Notes under the pieces: generated by a model | The model's input: only the letters and a program-made list of their open reading frames with translations | The model's database searches: none | Told to the model about the DNA's origin: nothing | Shown here: positions 32,450-41,548 of the stretch, one piece after another | Position numbering within the stretch: the first letter of the stretch is position 1 | Layout of the letters: each line of letters starts with the position of its first letter | Position numbers and translations under genes: made by a program | Origin: Kineosphaera limosa NBRC 100340 | Lineage (GTDB): Bacteria; Actinomycetota; Actinomycetes; Actinomycetales; Dermatophilaceae | DNA length: 55,876 nt | Assembly: GCF_000298215.1 (NCBI RefSeq) | Contig: NZ_BAHD01000045.1 | Coordinates: forward strand, 1-55,876 | Direction: 5' to 3'

Positions 32450-32489
32450 CGAACTGGGCGGCAGGTCAGCGGCCCCGGTCCTACCGCCG

Positions 32490-34880
32490 TCAGCCCACCG
32501 GCACGGCCGCACGGTCGTCCGCCCCGTCGTGTGGCCGCTCGGCCTCGTCCTGCGGGGCGTGCCCGACGCGGCGCAGACGCAGCGAGTTGAGCACCACGAT
32601 GACGCTGGAGCTGGCCATCGCGATGCCGGCGACCATCGGGCTGATGATGCCGAACGCGGCCAACGGCAGCGCGACGACGTTGTAGCCGAACGCCCAGGCG
32701 AGATTCTCCAGGCAGATGCGTAGGGTCCGCCGGGAGAGATGGATCGCGTCGGCGACGGCGGCGACCTGCGGGCGCATCAGCACGATGTCGGCCGACTCCA
32801 TCGCGATGTCGGTGCCGGAGCCCATGGCGATGCCCAGGTCGGCCTCGGCCAGCGCGGCCGCGTCGTTGACCCCGTCGCCCACCATCGCCACGACATGCCC
32901 CTGGCGTCGCAGCCGCTGCACTACCTCGTGCTTCTCGTCGGGGCGCACCCCGGCGAAGACGTCGCCCGCCTCGATCCCGATGTCGCGGGCCACCCCCGCC
33001 GCGGTGGCGGCGTTGTCGCCGGTCAGCAGGTAGGTGCGCAGGCCCAGCTCATGCAGCCGTTCGATGCCGTGCGCGGAGTCGGGGCGCACCCCGTCGGCCA
33101 CCGTCAACGCCGCGCGGGCCACCCCGCCCCAGCCGACGTAGACCGTCGTGCCGGCGGGGTCGGGGCCGGCGATCTGCTCCGGCACCTTGTCGAAGAGCTC
33201 GGGCCGGCCCACCGTCACCTGCGTGCCCTTGATCGAGCCGCGCACCCCAGAGCCGGGCTGGGCGGTGATGTTGGCAGCCGGCGGCAACGCCAGATTCCGC
33301 TCGCGGGCGCTCGTGACGATCGCCTGCGCCACCGGATGTTCGCTGCCGACCTCCACCGCGGCTGCGGCTTGAAGCGCCGCCGTGGGGGTCAGGCGTCCGG
33401 CCGGGGTGATGCCGACGAGCCGCATCCGGCCGGTCGTCACCGTTCCCGTCTTGTCGAGCAGCACGACGTCGACCCGGCGGGTGGATTCGAGGATCTCCGG
33501 GCCCTTGATGAGCACCCCGAGTTGGGCCCCCCGGCCGGTGCCGGCAAGGAGCGCGGTGGGGGTGGCCAGGCCGAGCGCGCACGGGCACGCGACGACGAGC
33601 ACCGCGACGGCGCTGCTCAACGCCGTGGTGAAGGGACTGCCGGTGAGCATCCAGCCGATGAACGTCAGCGCCGACAACGCCAACACGACGGGCACGAAGA
33701 CCGAGCTGACGCGGTCGGCGAGGCGCTGCACCGGCGCCTTACCGGTCTGCGCCTGTTCGACGAGGCGGGTGATGCCGGCCAGCACGGTGTCGGCGCCGAC
33801 GGCCTGCGCCTGCACGACGAGCAGCCCGACCGTGTTGATCGTGCCGCCGACGACCTGATCGCCCACCCCGACCTCGACCGGCATCGACTCGCCGGTCACC
33901 AGCGACGCATCGATCGCGCTGGCGCCCTCGAGAACCACCCCATCGGCCGCCACCTTCTCGCCGGGGCGCACGAGAAAGCGGTCGCCCACGCCGAGCCGCT
34001 CGACCGGCACCCGCTCGTGCGTCGTGCCGCCGTCGTGGCCCGGCACGAGCACCGTCACGTCGCCGCGGCGCAGGTCCAGCAGGCTCTGCAGCGCCGAGCG
34101 GCCTTCTCGGCGGGCCCGCGCCTCCGCGACCCGGCCGGCCAGCAGGAACGTCGTGATGACCGCAGCTGTCTCGTACCACAAGTGCCCGGTCTGCCCGGTG
34201 AGTGTCGCCACGAGTGACCAGCCGAATGCGGCGCTCACCCCGAGGCTCACCAGCGTGTCCATCGTCGATGCCCCGTGCCGGGCGTTGATCGCCGCAGCCC
34301 GGTGGAACGGCCACGCACCCCAGGTCGCCACCGGCAACGCCAGCGCCAGCTCCACCCACGGGCGGGTGTCGCCCAGTCCGTGCCCCAGCGGGGTCATCGC
34401 GATGAGCACCAGCGGCAGGGTCAGCGCCGCGCAGACCCACAACCGGCGTCGCAGGTCGGCCGCCTCGAACAGCCGGCGCAGCCGCGCCCACCGCGAGGGG
34501 CGCTTCGGCACGGCATGCGGTGAGTCCGGGGCCGGGGCGTTGTCGTTCGCCGCAGCCTGGTCGGTCGACGTCGCCGCGATTCCCACCGACGACTTCCGCC
34601 CATCCGACCGCCCATCGGCCGCCTCCGGCGCGTCGAGCACGCTGGCGCTGTATCCGGTGCGCTCGACGGCGGCCACCAGATCGGCCGGCGCGATCGGGTC
34701 GCGGAAGCGCACGTGCGCCTGCTCGGTGACGAGGTTGACCTGGGCCCGCACGCCGTCGAGCTTGTTGAGCTTGCGCTCGACCCGCGAGGAGCACGAAGCG
34801 CACGTCATGCCGCCGATGGCCAGGTCGATCTCGTGCTCGGACGGGGCATCGGCGGTGGCGCTGCCGGTGACCGTAGTCAT
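32490..34880 (-). CDS. copA: Copper-exporting P1B-type ATPase
   Basis: A 796-residue heavy-metal ATPase that exports Cu(I) from the cytoplasm. One N-terminal metal-binding domain carries GMTCASC (Cys27, Cys30). The transmembrane CPC is in VACPCALGLATPTALLAG, the phosphorylation site is DKTGTVTTG, the nucleotide-binding HP is in SEHPVAQAIV and the hinge is GDGVNDAAAL. The last helices carry YN and M-x2-SS (FGYNVVALPLA, then GIAMASSSVIVVLNSLRLRR), the Cu(I)-type signature. A charged, Ser/Asp-rich linker of about 50 residues after the metal-binding domain is longer than usual. It lies 39 bp after copZ. A four-codon reading frame (34891-34877) overlaps its start codon. Confidence 0.95.
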   Translation of the reverse strand: MTTVTGSATADAPSEHEIDLAIGGMTCASCSSRVERKLNKLDGVRAQVNLVTEQAHVRFRDPIAPADLVAAVERTGYSASVLDAPEAADGRSDGRKSSVGIAATSTDQAAANDNAPAPDSPHAVPKRPSRWARLRRLFEAADLRRRLWVCAALTLPLVLIAMTPLGHGLGDTRPWVELALALPVATWGAWPFHRAAAINARHGASTMDTLVSLGVSAAFGWSLVATLTGQTGHLWYETAAVITTFLLAGRVAEARARREGRSALQSLLDLRRGDVTVLVPGHDGGTTHERVPVERLGVGDRFLVRPGEKVAADGVVLEGASAIDASLVTGESMPVEVGVGDQVVGGTINTVGLLVVQAQAVGADTVLAGITRLVEQAQTGKAPVQRLADRVSSVFVPVVLALSALTFIGWMLTGSPFTTALSSAVAVLVVACPCALGLATPTALLAGTGRGAQLGVLIKGPEILESTRRVDVVLLDKTGTVTTGRMRLVGITPAGRLTPTAALQAAAAVEVGSEHPVAQAIVTSARERNLALPPAANITAQPGSGVRGSIKGTQVTVGRPELFDKVPEQIAGPDPAGTTVYVGWGGVARAALTVADGVRPDSAHGIERLHELGLRTYLLTGDNAATAAGVARDIGIEAGDVFAGVRPDEKHEVVQRLRRQGHVVAMVGDGVNDAAALAEADLGIAMGSGTDIAMESADIVLMRPQVAAVADAIHLSRRTLRICLENLAWAFGYNVVALPLAAFGIISPMVAGIAMASSSVIVVLNSLRLRRVGHAPQDEAERPHDGADDRAAVPVG

Positions 34881-34891
34881 GGGTGAGTCAT
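34877..34891 (-). promoter_or_regulatory. Four-codon leader reading frame overlapping the copA start
   Basis: On the minus strand ATG ACT CAC CCA TGA runs from 34891 to 34877. Its stop overlaps the copA ATG (34880) as ATGA. GGAG at 34904-34901 is 9 nt from this upstream ATG but about 20 nt from the copA ATG, so ribosomes may reach copA by termination-reinitiation. Confidence 0.5.
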
Positions 34892-34919
34892 TGGGGTGTG
34901 CTCCTGCGACGACGCGGGC

Positions 34920-35138
34920 TCAGAAGGCGACGGTGTAGTCCCCGGCCTCGGCGACGGCCTCGGCGATCGCTCCCTGCTCGGGCAGCGGCTCACCTTCCAG
35001 CCGCACGGTGGAGGTGCCCCCGGGGACCAGCTCGATGCTCACTTCGCGCACGCCTTCCAGTTCGCCGAGCTCGGCGCTGACCGCCTTGCTGCAGTGCTCG
35101 CACGTCATGCCGCTGACGCTGAATGTGGTGTCGGCCAT
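34920..35138 (-). CDS. copZ: Copper chaperone, heavy-metal-associated domain
   Basis: A 72-residue single HMA domain with the metal-binding motif GMTCEHC near the N-terminus (Cys13, Cys16) and the ferredoxin-like beta-alpha-beta-beta-alpha-beta length. It would carry Cu(I) to CopA, encoded next on the same strand. ATG 35138 is preceded by TAGGAGAC. No CsoR gene is adjacent, and I could not find a convincing CsoR operator in the 269 bp upstream. Confidence 0.92.
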   Translation of the reverse strand: MADTTFSVSGMTCEHCSKAVSAELGELEGVREVSIELVPGGTSTVRLEGEPLPEQGAIAEAVAEAGDYTVAF

Positions 35139-35407
35139 GTCGGTCTCCTAACCCTTGAGTTGTCGCCTCACTCCATCATCCAACCGACCCTTCTCGCAGC
35201 ATGTTCCGGGGCCCACGCCGGGGTGGCGGCGCTGCCTCCCGCGGCAAGTGCTATGGCGCCCTGGGCAGATCGCCTCGTCGCGGAAATTCGGTGCCCCCCA
35301 ACCACGTCTAGTCCCTTGAGTCGCGGCCGAATCGGCCGACTTGTCAGGGTGAGCCCGAGTAACGGGCCAGTGGGACAGAAACCGGGCCTGCCCGGTAGAG
35401 GAGTGAC

Positions 35408-37057
35408 ATGTCAACTGCCGCGCACCAGGGCGCCGACACCGACGAGCGCACCCGGCCGGGCGCGGGGCTCGTCGGGCGACTCGTGTTGATCGGCGCCATC
35501 GGTGCCATCGCCGCGATCGTCGTCGGGGTCATCTCGTTCGGCTCGCAGGCCCGCTACAACGGCTACCTCGACCAGGTGAACACCATCCGTCAGGCCGCGA
35601 TCTCCTCGTCCGTGCTCGGCCGCGCCGGCGCGGAGGTGCGCGGCAACCAGTTCTCCTACGCCTGGGATGTCGTGCGCTCCGGCCAGGAGGCGGCGTTCGC
35701 GCCCAACCAAGCCAACTACGCCAACTACCAGGCGGCGGCGACCCGCGTGCAAGACGGTCTGCAGGCCATGCCCGTCGACCAGTTGACCGCCGACGAGAAG
35801 GCCCAGTTCGACGCCGCCAGCGCCGCCTGGGCCCAGTTCTTCGAGGTCAACGGCCGCGCCGAAGCCGCCTACCGCCAGGGGAACGAGACCGCGACCCGGC
35901 AGGCCAACAGCATGATCGCCGGGCCGGGCGCACAGGCGTTCACGCAGGCGCAGCAGGCGATGACGGCCGTCAACTCCTCGGTCAACGCCCGGGTCGCCGC
36001 CATCCAGGCGGATGCGAGCGCCTCGGCCGGTCTGGCTCGCGTGCTGCAGATCCTCACGATCCTCGTGGCGTTGGTGCTCATCACCGTGCTCACCGTGCGT
36101 GCCGCCCGCCGCCTGAGCGCGCAGGTCGAGGGCATGGAGGAGGCGCTCGGCGCGCTCGCCGACGGCGACCTCACCCACGACCCGCAGGTGCGCGGCGGCG
36201 ACGAGATCGCCCGCATGGCCGAGTCGCTGCGCGCCGCGCAGGACCGACTGCGCCAGCTCATGGCTCAGGTGTCGACCACCGCCGGGGTAGTGGCCCAAGC
36301 CGGCGAGCAGCTCAAGGACGTGTCCCAGCAGGTGGGCTCCGGTTCGGAGCAGGCCGCCTCGCGCCTGGGCGTCGCCTCTGGCTCGGCGGACTCGGTGACC
36401 CAGCGCATCCAGACCGTTGCCGCCGGCACCGAGGAGATGACGACCTCGATCCGGGAGATCAGCCGCTCGGCCAACGATGCCGCGGGCATCGCCGCGCAGG
36501 CCGTGCACGTGGCCGACTCCACGAACGCGACCGTCGCCAAGCTCGGTGAGTCCAGCATCGAGATCGGGAACGTCGTGAAAACCATCACGAGCATCGCCGA
36601 GCAGACCAACCTGTTGGCGCTGAACGCGACGATCGAGGCCGCGCGCGCCGGCGAGGCCGGCAAGGGTTTCGCCGTTGTTGCCAACGAGGTCAAGGACCTG
36701 GCCCAGGAGACGAGCAAGGCCACCGAAGACATCGGCCGCCGCGTCGAGGCCATCCAGCTCGACACCGAGGCCGCGGTCGCCGCGATCAGCGAGATCAGCG
36801 CGATCATCAGCCAGATCAACGACTCCCAGGCCACGATCGCCTCCGCCGTGGAGGAGCAGACGGCGACGACCAACGAGATGGGCCGCAACGTCGGCGAGGC
36901 CACGAAGGTCGCCCGGCTGATCACCGGGGAGCTGAGTTCGGCCTCCTCGGCGGCCGGCAACTCCACCGGGGCCGCGGCGACCACCGAGCAGGCCGCCACC
37001 GAGCTGGCCGCCCGCGCCGCCGACCTGCGGAGTCTCGTGGGGCGCTTCCGCTACTGA
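35408..37057 (+). CDS. Methyl-accepting chemotaxis protein
   Basis: A 549-residue chemoreceptor. A transmembrane helix at about 22-44 precedes a helical periplasmic domain (about 45-205, four-helix-bundle type with many Ala/Gln); a second transmembrane helix lies near 210-230, then a HAMP domain, then the cytoplasmic coiled-coil rod. The signalling tip [17 protein letters not shown] and [15 protein letters not shown] are intact, so it should couple to CheA/CheW. No C-terminal NWETF-like CheR/CheB tether is present. No che or flagellar genes are in the window, so it is an orphan here. ATG 35408 has AGAGGAG upstream. It is transcribed alone and divergently from copZ-copA. Confidence 0.92.
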   Translation: MSTAAHQGADTDERTRPGAGLVGRLVLIGAIGAIAAIVVGVISFGSQARYNGYLDQVNTIRQAAISSSVLGRAGAEVRGNQFSYAWDVVRSGQEAAFAPNQANYANYQAAATRVQDGLQAMPVDQLTADEKAQFDAASAAWAQFFEVNGRAEAAYRQGNETATRQANSMIAGPGAQAFTQAQQAMTAVNSSVNARVAAIQADASASAGLARVLQILTILVALVLITVLTVRAARRLSAQVEGMEEALGALADGDLTHDPQVRGGDEIARMAESLRAAQDRLRQLMAQVSTTAGVVAQAGEQLKDVSQQVGSGSEQAASRLGVASGSADSVTQRIQTVAAGTEEMTTSIREISRSANDAAGIAAQAVHVADSTNATVAKLGESSIEIGNVVKTITSIAEQTNLLALNATIEAARAGEAGKGFAVVANEVKDLAQETSKATEDIGRRVEAIQLDTEAAVAAISEISAIISQINDSQATIASAVEEQTATTNEMGRNVGEATKVARLITGELSSASSAAGNSTGAAATTEQAATELAARAADLRSLVGRFRY

Positions 37058-37147
37058 CGGTTCATCGAGGAAGTGCAGCGGGCGGGCCGGTGATCGATCA
37101 CCGGCCCGCCCGCCGACGTTGTCCGCGGCTCGACGTCGTGCGGCCGG

Positions 37148-38569
37148 TCAGGCCAGGTAGTCGCGCACGAGGCGGGGCGCCAGGCCGACGTAGCCGGCGG
37201 GGGTCAGCTCGACCAGGCGAGCCTCGACGTCGGCCGGCAGGCCTAGGCTGCGGACGAACTCGCGCAGGTCGTCACCGGTGATGCGGCGCCCGCGGGTCAG
37301 CTCCTTGAGCCGCTCGTAGGGGTTCTCCATGCCCGGCACCCCCTGGGCGCCCAGCGCCCGCATCGCCGACTGCACGGGCTCACCGAGCACCTCCCAGTTG
37401 GCGTCGAGGTCTGCCGCCATCGCCTCCGGCACCGCGTCGAGACCGGCCAGGCCGCGGCGCACGTTGTCGATGGCCAGCATGCCGTGGCCCAGCGCCGTGC
37501 CGATGTTGCGCTGCATCGAGGAGTCGGTGAGGTCGCGTTGCAGCCGCGAGTTGACGAGGGTGGTGGCCAGCACGTCGAGGAGGGCGTTGCTCACCTCGAG
37601 GTTGGCCTCGGCGTTCTCGAATCGGATCGGGTTGACCTTGTGCGGCATCGTGCTGGACCCGACGGTGCCCTGCCCGCGGACCTGCGCGAAGTAGCCCATC
37701 GAGATGTAGGTCCACACGTCGGTGCACAGGTTGTGCAGCACCCGATTGAAGCGGGCGATGTCGGCGTACAGCTCGGCCTGCCAGTCGTGGCTCTCGATCT
37801 GGGTCGTCAACGGATTCCACGTCAGGCCGAGGCCCTCGACGAACGTGCGGCTGACCTGCGGCCAGTCGGCCTGCGGCACGGCGACGACGTGCGCGCCGAA
37901 CGTGCCGGTCGCGCCGTTGAGTTTGCCCAGGTAGTGGGCGGACTCGACGCGGCGCAGTTGGCGGCGCAGGCGGTAGGCGAGGACCGCGAGCTCCTTGCCC
38001 ATCGTCGTCGGGGTCGCAGGCTGCCCGTGCGTGTGCGCCAGCAGCGGGGTGTCCGCCAGCTGGTGGGCCAGGTCGGCGAGCTGGTCGACGAGGCCCGTCG
38101 CGGCCGGCAGCCACACCCGCGTCACCGCATCGCGGACCATCAGCGCGTACGAGAGGTTGTTGACGTCCTCGCTCGTGCAGCAGAAGTGGATGAGCTCGGC
38201 CAGCTGCGCGGCCTCCTGCGCGTCGTCGCCCTCCAGCACGCTGGGTAGCCGACGCTTGAGGTAGTACTCGACGGCCTTGACGTCGTGCACCGTCTCCTTC
38301 TCGATCGCGGCGAGTTCGGCGATGTCGTCCGCGCCGAAATCGTCGACGATCGCTCGCAACCGGGCCAGCTCCGCGTCGGTCAGCGCTCGCACTCCCGGCA
38401 CGACCTGGGTGCTCGTCAGATGCGCCAGCCACTCGACCTCCACCCGAACCCGCTCGCGGTTGAGCGCCGCCTCGCTGAGGTGATCGACCAGGGGCGCGAC
38501 CGCGCCGCGGTACCGCCCGTCGAGCGCACCGAGGGGGATCGGCGGAGTGATCTGGGAAAGCGCAACCAT
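37148..38569 (-). CDS. purB: Adenylosuccinate lyase
   Basis: A 473-residue fumarase/aspartase-superfamily enzyme catalysing two steps of purine synthesis: SAICAR to AICAR, and adenylosuccinate to AMP. The N-terminal PLGALDGRYRGAVAPL is typical of the E. coli-type PurB rather than the shorter B. subtilis type. The signature SSTMPHKVNPIRFENAEANL has the catalytic Ser loop, and TSEDVNNLSYA and HTHGQPATPTTMGKE supply the other active-site residues. The start ATG at 38569 (MVALSQITPP) follows GGGAAG; the longer frame to 38650 has no homology support. It stands alone on the minus strand. Confidence 0.96.
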   Translation of the reverse strand: MVALSQITPPIPLGALDGRYRGAVAPLVDHLSEAALNRERVRVEVEWLAHLTSTQVVPGVRALTDAELARLRAIVDDFGADDIAELAAIEKETVHDVKAVEYYLKRRLPSVLEGDDAQEAAQLAELIHFCCTSEDVNNLSYALMVRDAVTRVWLPAATGLVDQLADLAHQLADTPLLAHTHGQPATPTTMGKELAVLAYRLRRQLRRVESAHYLGKLNGATGTFGAHVVAVPQADWPQVSRTFVEGLGLTWNPLTTQIESHDWQAELYADIARFNRVLHNLCTDVWTYISMGYFAQVRGQGTVGSSTMPHKVNPIRFENAEANLEVSNALLDVLATTLVNSRLQRDLTDSSMQRNIGTALGHGMLAIDNVRRGLAGLDAVPEAMAADLDANWEVLGEPVQSAMRALGAQGVPGMENPYERLKELTRGRRITGDDLREFVRSLGLPADVEARLVELTPAGYVGLAPRLVRDYLA

Positions 38570-38619
38570 GTCGGCATCTTCCCAGATGCGCCCACAGCCT
38601 CCGCACCTACACTTCGAGA

Positions 38620-39135
38620 GTGACTGCCTCGCCTTCCGGGCCGCCGTCACCGCGCGACGCGGTGCATCGCTCGGTGGTCCGACACGTGCTCGCGTCGCTG
38701 GATTTCCGGCGCTCGCGGGACGCGTCGCGGGCGATTGTCGACGACCCGGCGTCGCTGCGTGATCTGGCCGACAGCGTGCGGGAACGCGGCTACGAGCAGG
38801 GCGCCCTGGAGCCGGTGGCCGACCGGATCGACGCCGCGCTGCACCTCATCGACGACCGCGCCGAGCAACTCGCCGACGCTGCCACCCAACCGATGGCCGT
38901 GCAGAAGGAGGCCGAGTTGCCGCCGGCCAGCGCGGCCCGCCAGCGGCTCATCGTGGCCGCCATGCACTACCTCACGCGCCGTCCGCAGCGCCGCGACGAC
39001 GATCCGGAGGGCACCGCCGACACCGACGCGGTCGTCGTTGTCACCGAGGTGCTCGGCAGCGCGCAGGCCGATCTGCGGCCTTATATGCCCGCCGCCGACG
39101 AAGACGGCGCCGCCAAGAGCGGGCCGCAGGGGTAG
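38620..39135 (+). CDS. Hypothetical protein (171 residues)
   Basis: A 171-residue soluble protein, probably helical, starting at GTG 38620 close to the divergent purB start (50 bp). I do not recognise the family. The central part AVHRSVVRHVLASLDFRRSR and DDRAEQLADAATQPMAVQKE are amphipathic helices; the C-terminus is acidic. Codon position 3 is strongly GC-biased like real genes here, and no better frame overlaps, which supports coding. Function cannot be proposed. Confidence 0.65.
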   Translation: MTASPSGPPSPRDAVHRSVVRHVLASLDFRRSRDASRAIVDDPASLRDLADSVRERGYEQGALEPVADRIDAALHLIDDRAEQLADAATQPMAVQKEAELPPASAARQRLIVAAMHYLTRRPQRRDDDPEGTADTDAVVVVTEVLGSAQADLRPYMPAADEDGAAKSGPQG

Positions 39136-39171
39136 TTTGGCGCGCGTCGTCCGGAGTGCGGCTCCGGGCGG

Positions 39172-39663
39172 CTATCCGAGGTCGGCGCGCACCTGCTCGA
39201 CGATGCCGGGCGCGGCGCGGCGGATCTGCTCCAGACACTCCTCGAAGTCGTCCGGGGTGCCGTAGTAGGGGTCGGCGAGGTCGAGGTCGCCGCTGGCCTG
39301 CGGATCGAACTCCCGCAGCAGGCGCACGTCGGCGTCGGAGTCGCGGCCCATGCGCTGCATCGCGGCCAAGTGGCCGGAGTCGGCGCACAGGATGAGGTCG
39401 CGGTCGTCGAACCAGTCCGGCTCGATCTGGCGGGCGCGGTGGGCCGTGCCGTCGAATCCGGCCGCGGCCAGGGCGTTGAGCGCCCGCCGGTCGGCGCCGC
39501 CGCCGAGGTGCCAGCCGCCGGTGCCCGCGGAGTCGACGACGACGCGGTCGCCCAGCCCGGCGTCGGTGAACGCCTCCCGCAGCACGACCTCCGCCATCGG
39601 CGAGCGGCAGATATTGCCCGAACAGACGACGCAGACGCGGTACTTATCGTTCGTGGTCACCAT
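39172..39663 (-). CDS. Low-molecular-weight protein-tyrosine phosphatase
   Basis: A 163-residue LMW-PTP. The P-loop VVCSGNICRSPMAE supplies the catalytic Cys and Arg (C-x5-R-S), and DLADPYYGTPDDFEECL near the C-terminus holds the general-acid Asp (DPYYG). The length fits the family (150-165). In actinobacteria such enzymes include the secreted PtpA of mycobacteria and regulators of exopolysaccharide kinases; no kinase partner lies next to it here. The start is uncertain: ATG 39663 (MVTTNDKYR) or TTG 39675. It converges on the 171-residue hypothetical gene with a 36-bp gap. Confidence 0.92.
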   Translation of the reverse strand: MVTTNDKYRVCVVCSGNICRSPMAEVVLREAFTDAGLGDRVVVDSAGTGGWHLGGGADRRALNALAAAGFDGTAHRARQIEPDWFDDRDLILCADSGHLAAMQRMGRDSDADVRLLREFDPQASGDLDLADPYYGTPDDFEECLEQIRRAAPGIVEQVRADLG

Positions 39664-39727
39664 GGCGCTATTCAAGCCGATTCGGGCCGCGCGCCCAGCG
39701 GCGGCTGGCGAGCCGGGGTAGCTGCGG

Positions 39728-40516
39728 TCAGGCGGGGGGCGACCCGCGGCGCGCTGCCAGCTCGGCCAGATGCACGCAGGCCTCGAGGAACAGCCGGGCC
39801 AGGCAGGCCAACGCCACCACCTTCAGCAGCCCCGCGATCACGGTCACGACGACGGCCCCCAGGTCGGCCGGCGCGCCGAGCGCCGCGGCGCTCGAAGCGA
39901 GGTAGATCGTGCGCATGTAGTCGACGAGCAGGTACCCGATGACGATCCACATCGCGATCGGCGCCAGCGCCTTGGTCACGCGCCGCCGGAACCCGATCGG
40001 CCGCCCGGTGAACCCGCCGACACCCTCTCCGGCCCACGTCGGGCCACCCCCGGCGTCCTCCGCCTCCGGCCGGCCGTCCCCACCCTCCGCCGAAAGCCCC
40101 GCTACTGGTCGAGAGGCAGAGTGTGAACTGTGGCTTTCGACCGGTAGCGGGACTTTCGGCGAGGAGGTGGAGTCGGCCGGCGAGGGGGCGGAGCGCAGCT
40201 CGGGGGCGGGGTCGGGCTCGGAGGGGTCGGGCTCGACGGGGTCGAGCTCGGGGCTGGGGTCGGGCTCCCGGTGGCGGAATCGGGGTATGGGGCCGGTGGC
40301 GGCGGCGTGGCCCGGGCCGCCCCAGCCGCCGGAGTGGCCCTGCTCGTAGGCCGTCTGCGACTGCGCTCCCCAGCCGCGGGCGTAGTCCCGCGAGGCGGCG
40401 TCTGCCGGCTGGGCCGAGGCAGGGACTACGGGTTGGGAGGCAGCGGAGGGGGGTTCGCGGTCCGCTGCGGCGTCCGCTCGCGCCCGGCCTTCCGACCCGT
40501 GCTCCTGCTCGGACAT
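39728..40516 (-). CDS. Two-helix membrane protein with long disordered N-terminus
   Basis: A 262-residue protein. Residues 1-165 are low-complexity (Ser, Pro, Glu, Asp, including the repeat EPDPSPELDPVEPDPSEPDP), and residues 175-255 contain two transmembrane helices (ALAPIAMWIVIGYLLVDYM and LGAVVVTVIAGLLKVVALAC) followed by LARLFLEACVHLAELA. The hairpin plus R-x3-E segment recalls DUF4282 proteins, but this is only a resemblance. ATG 40516 (MSEQEHG) has GGAGGAG 4-5 nt upstream. A 72-bp palindromic element (40089-40160) lies inside the disordered part and is translated as about 24 residues, suggesting insertion into a tolerant linker. Confidence 0.7.
   Translation of the reverse strand: MSEQEHGSEGRARADAAADREPPSAASQPVVPASAQPADAASRDYARGWGAQSQTAYEQGHSGGWGGPGHAAATGPIPRFRHREPDPSPELDPVEPDPSEPDPAPELRSAPSPADSTSSPKVPLPVESHSSHSASRPVAGLSAEGGDGRPEAEDAGGGPTWAGEGVGGFTGRPIGFRRRVTKALAPIAMWIVIGYLLVDYMRTIYLASSAAALGAPADLGAVVVTVIAGLLKVVALACLARLFLEACVHLAELAARRGSPPA
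40089..40160. repeat. 72-bp imperfect palindrome inside a coding region
   Basis: The arms 40089-40115 (GCCGAAAGCCCCGCTACTGG, then TCGAGAG) and 40134-40160 are inverted repeats matching at 24 of 27 positions around an 18-nt loop. Outside the arms, CCACCCTCC and GAGGAGGTGG extend the symmetry by about ten bases with small gaps. It is in frame in the low-complexity part of the gene at 39728-40516. Shape and size suggest a REP- or MITE-type mobile palindrome. Confidence 0.8.
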
Positions 40517-40684
40517 GCTGCTCCTCCGCCCTGTCGACCTTCGTTGACGCGCGCCTCGTCGGGTGGTCCGGCCCGTCGGCGGCGGCACCTGTCACTGTCC
40601 CACAGCGGCTCGGGCGCCAGGCCCCGAGCAGGGGATCCGCCCAGGATTGTCGAGGCCGTGGGCCACCGCGGGAGGCCGCCGGGG

Positions 40685-41452
40685 TCAGCCGCGGAGGGTC
40701 TGGACGCCGGCGAAGCTGTCGATGACGCCGCCGAAGCCCAGCTGGCGGGTCTTGCGCTCGATGAGCCCGAACAAGGTGCGCTGGGCGTCGGCGTCACCGG
40801 TGTCGAGGATCGCCTCGATCAAACCCATGACTTCGCCGGCGGACCAGCCAGGCTCCTCGATGGGGTGATGCTCCAACTCCCACGCGACGTACTTGTTGAT
40901 GGGGCGCACCCGGCCGTGCGCGCCGAACGCCAGGGCCAACGCCCAGGGCAGGCTCTCGCAGGCGTCGAGGCGGGCCAAGCGGGCGCGGCTTTCCCGGTGG
41001 CTCTTCAGCGAGCGGTACAGGTAGTGCAGGTAGCCCTCGAGGTGAAAGTCGATGCACGCAAAGACCTCCGGAGGCGACAGGCACGCCCACGCCGTGACCA
41101 GCGATGGCACGTGCCCGTCGGTGTGGTCCAGCACGGGGCGGGCCCGGCAGTAGAAGTAGCGGTCCCACCAGCGGCCGGGCTCGGGCGGGATGTGCCGCAG
41201 GCGCTCCAGCGTCACGGTGTGCACGTCGACGACGCCGTGCGAAAAGCGCCGACTGGAGAGCTCGTCGCGCGACAGCACGACGATGAGGTCGACGTCGGAG
41301 TGCTCGGTCGCCATGCCGTGCGCCCACGACCCGGTCAACAGGACTGTCAATACACGCAGGTCGGCGTCGATGCGATCGACGATCTCGTCCAGCCATGGCG
41401 AGGCCGGCAACTCACCGTGCCACCGACCCGGAGATTCTTGTCGGATAGCCAC
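40685..41452 (-). CDS. Nucleotidyltransferase-domain protein
   Basis: A 255-residue protein with a Pol-beta-type nucleotidyltransferase fold in the first half: VLLTGSWAHGMATEHSDVDL (about residues 36-55) has the G-S-x(10)-D-x-D core, and a third acidic residue follows in HGVVDVHTVT. The C-terminal half is helical, as in aminoglycoside or HEPN-linked nucleotidyltransferases. No HEPN or kinase partner gene is adjacent, so the MNT/HEPN toxin-antitoxin arrangement does not apply. Possible roles are antibiotic or nucleotide modification; unassigned. Start ATG 41452 has a weak ribosome binding site. Confidence 0.75.
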   Translation of the reverse strand: MAIRQESPGRWHGELPASPWLDEIVDRIDADLRVLTVLLTGSWAHGMATEHSDVDLIVVLSRDELSSRRFSHGVVDVHTVTLERLRHIPPEPGRWWDRYFYCRARPVLDHTDGHVPSLVTAWACLSPPEVFACIDFHLEGYLHYLYRSLKSHRESRARLARLDACESLPWALALAFGAHGRVRPINKYVAWELEHHPIEEPGWSAGEVMGLIEAILDTGDADAQRTLFGLIERKTRQLGFGGVIDSFAGVQTLRG

Positions 41453-41548
41453 CTCGCCATCCTGTCAGGCGCCCGGGCTGCTGTCCTGGTGAGATGCGCT
41501 CGTTCGAGCGCTGGTCAGCGCTTCGCGAGGGCGCCGGGGGGCGTCCGA

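Noticed and set aside
35139-35407. CsoR operator upstream of copZ
   Set aside because: Some GC-rich inverted stretches exist (about 35203-35225), but none matches the known CsoR palindrome well enough.
40685-41452. MNT/HEPN toxin-antitoxin pair
   Set aside because: Only the nucleotidyltransferase is present; the neighbouring genes are not HEPN proteins.
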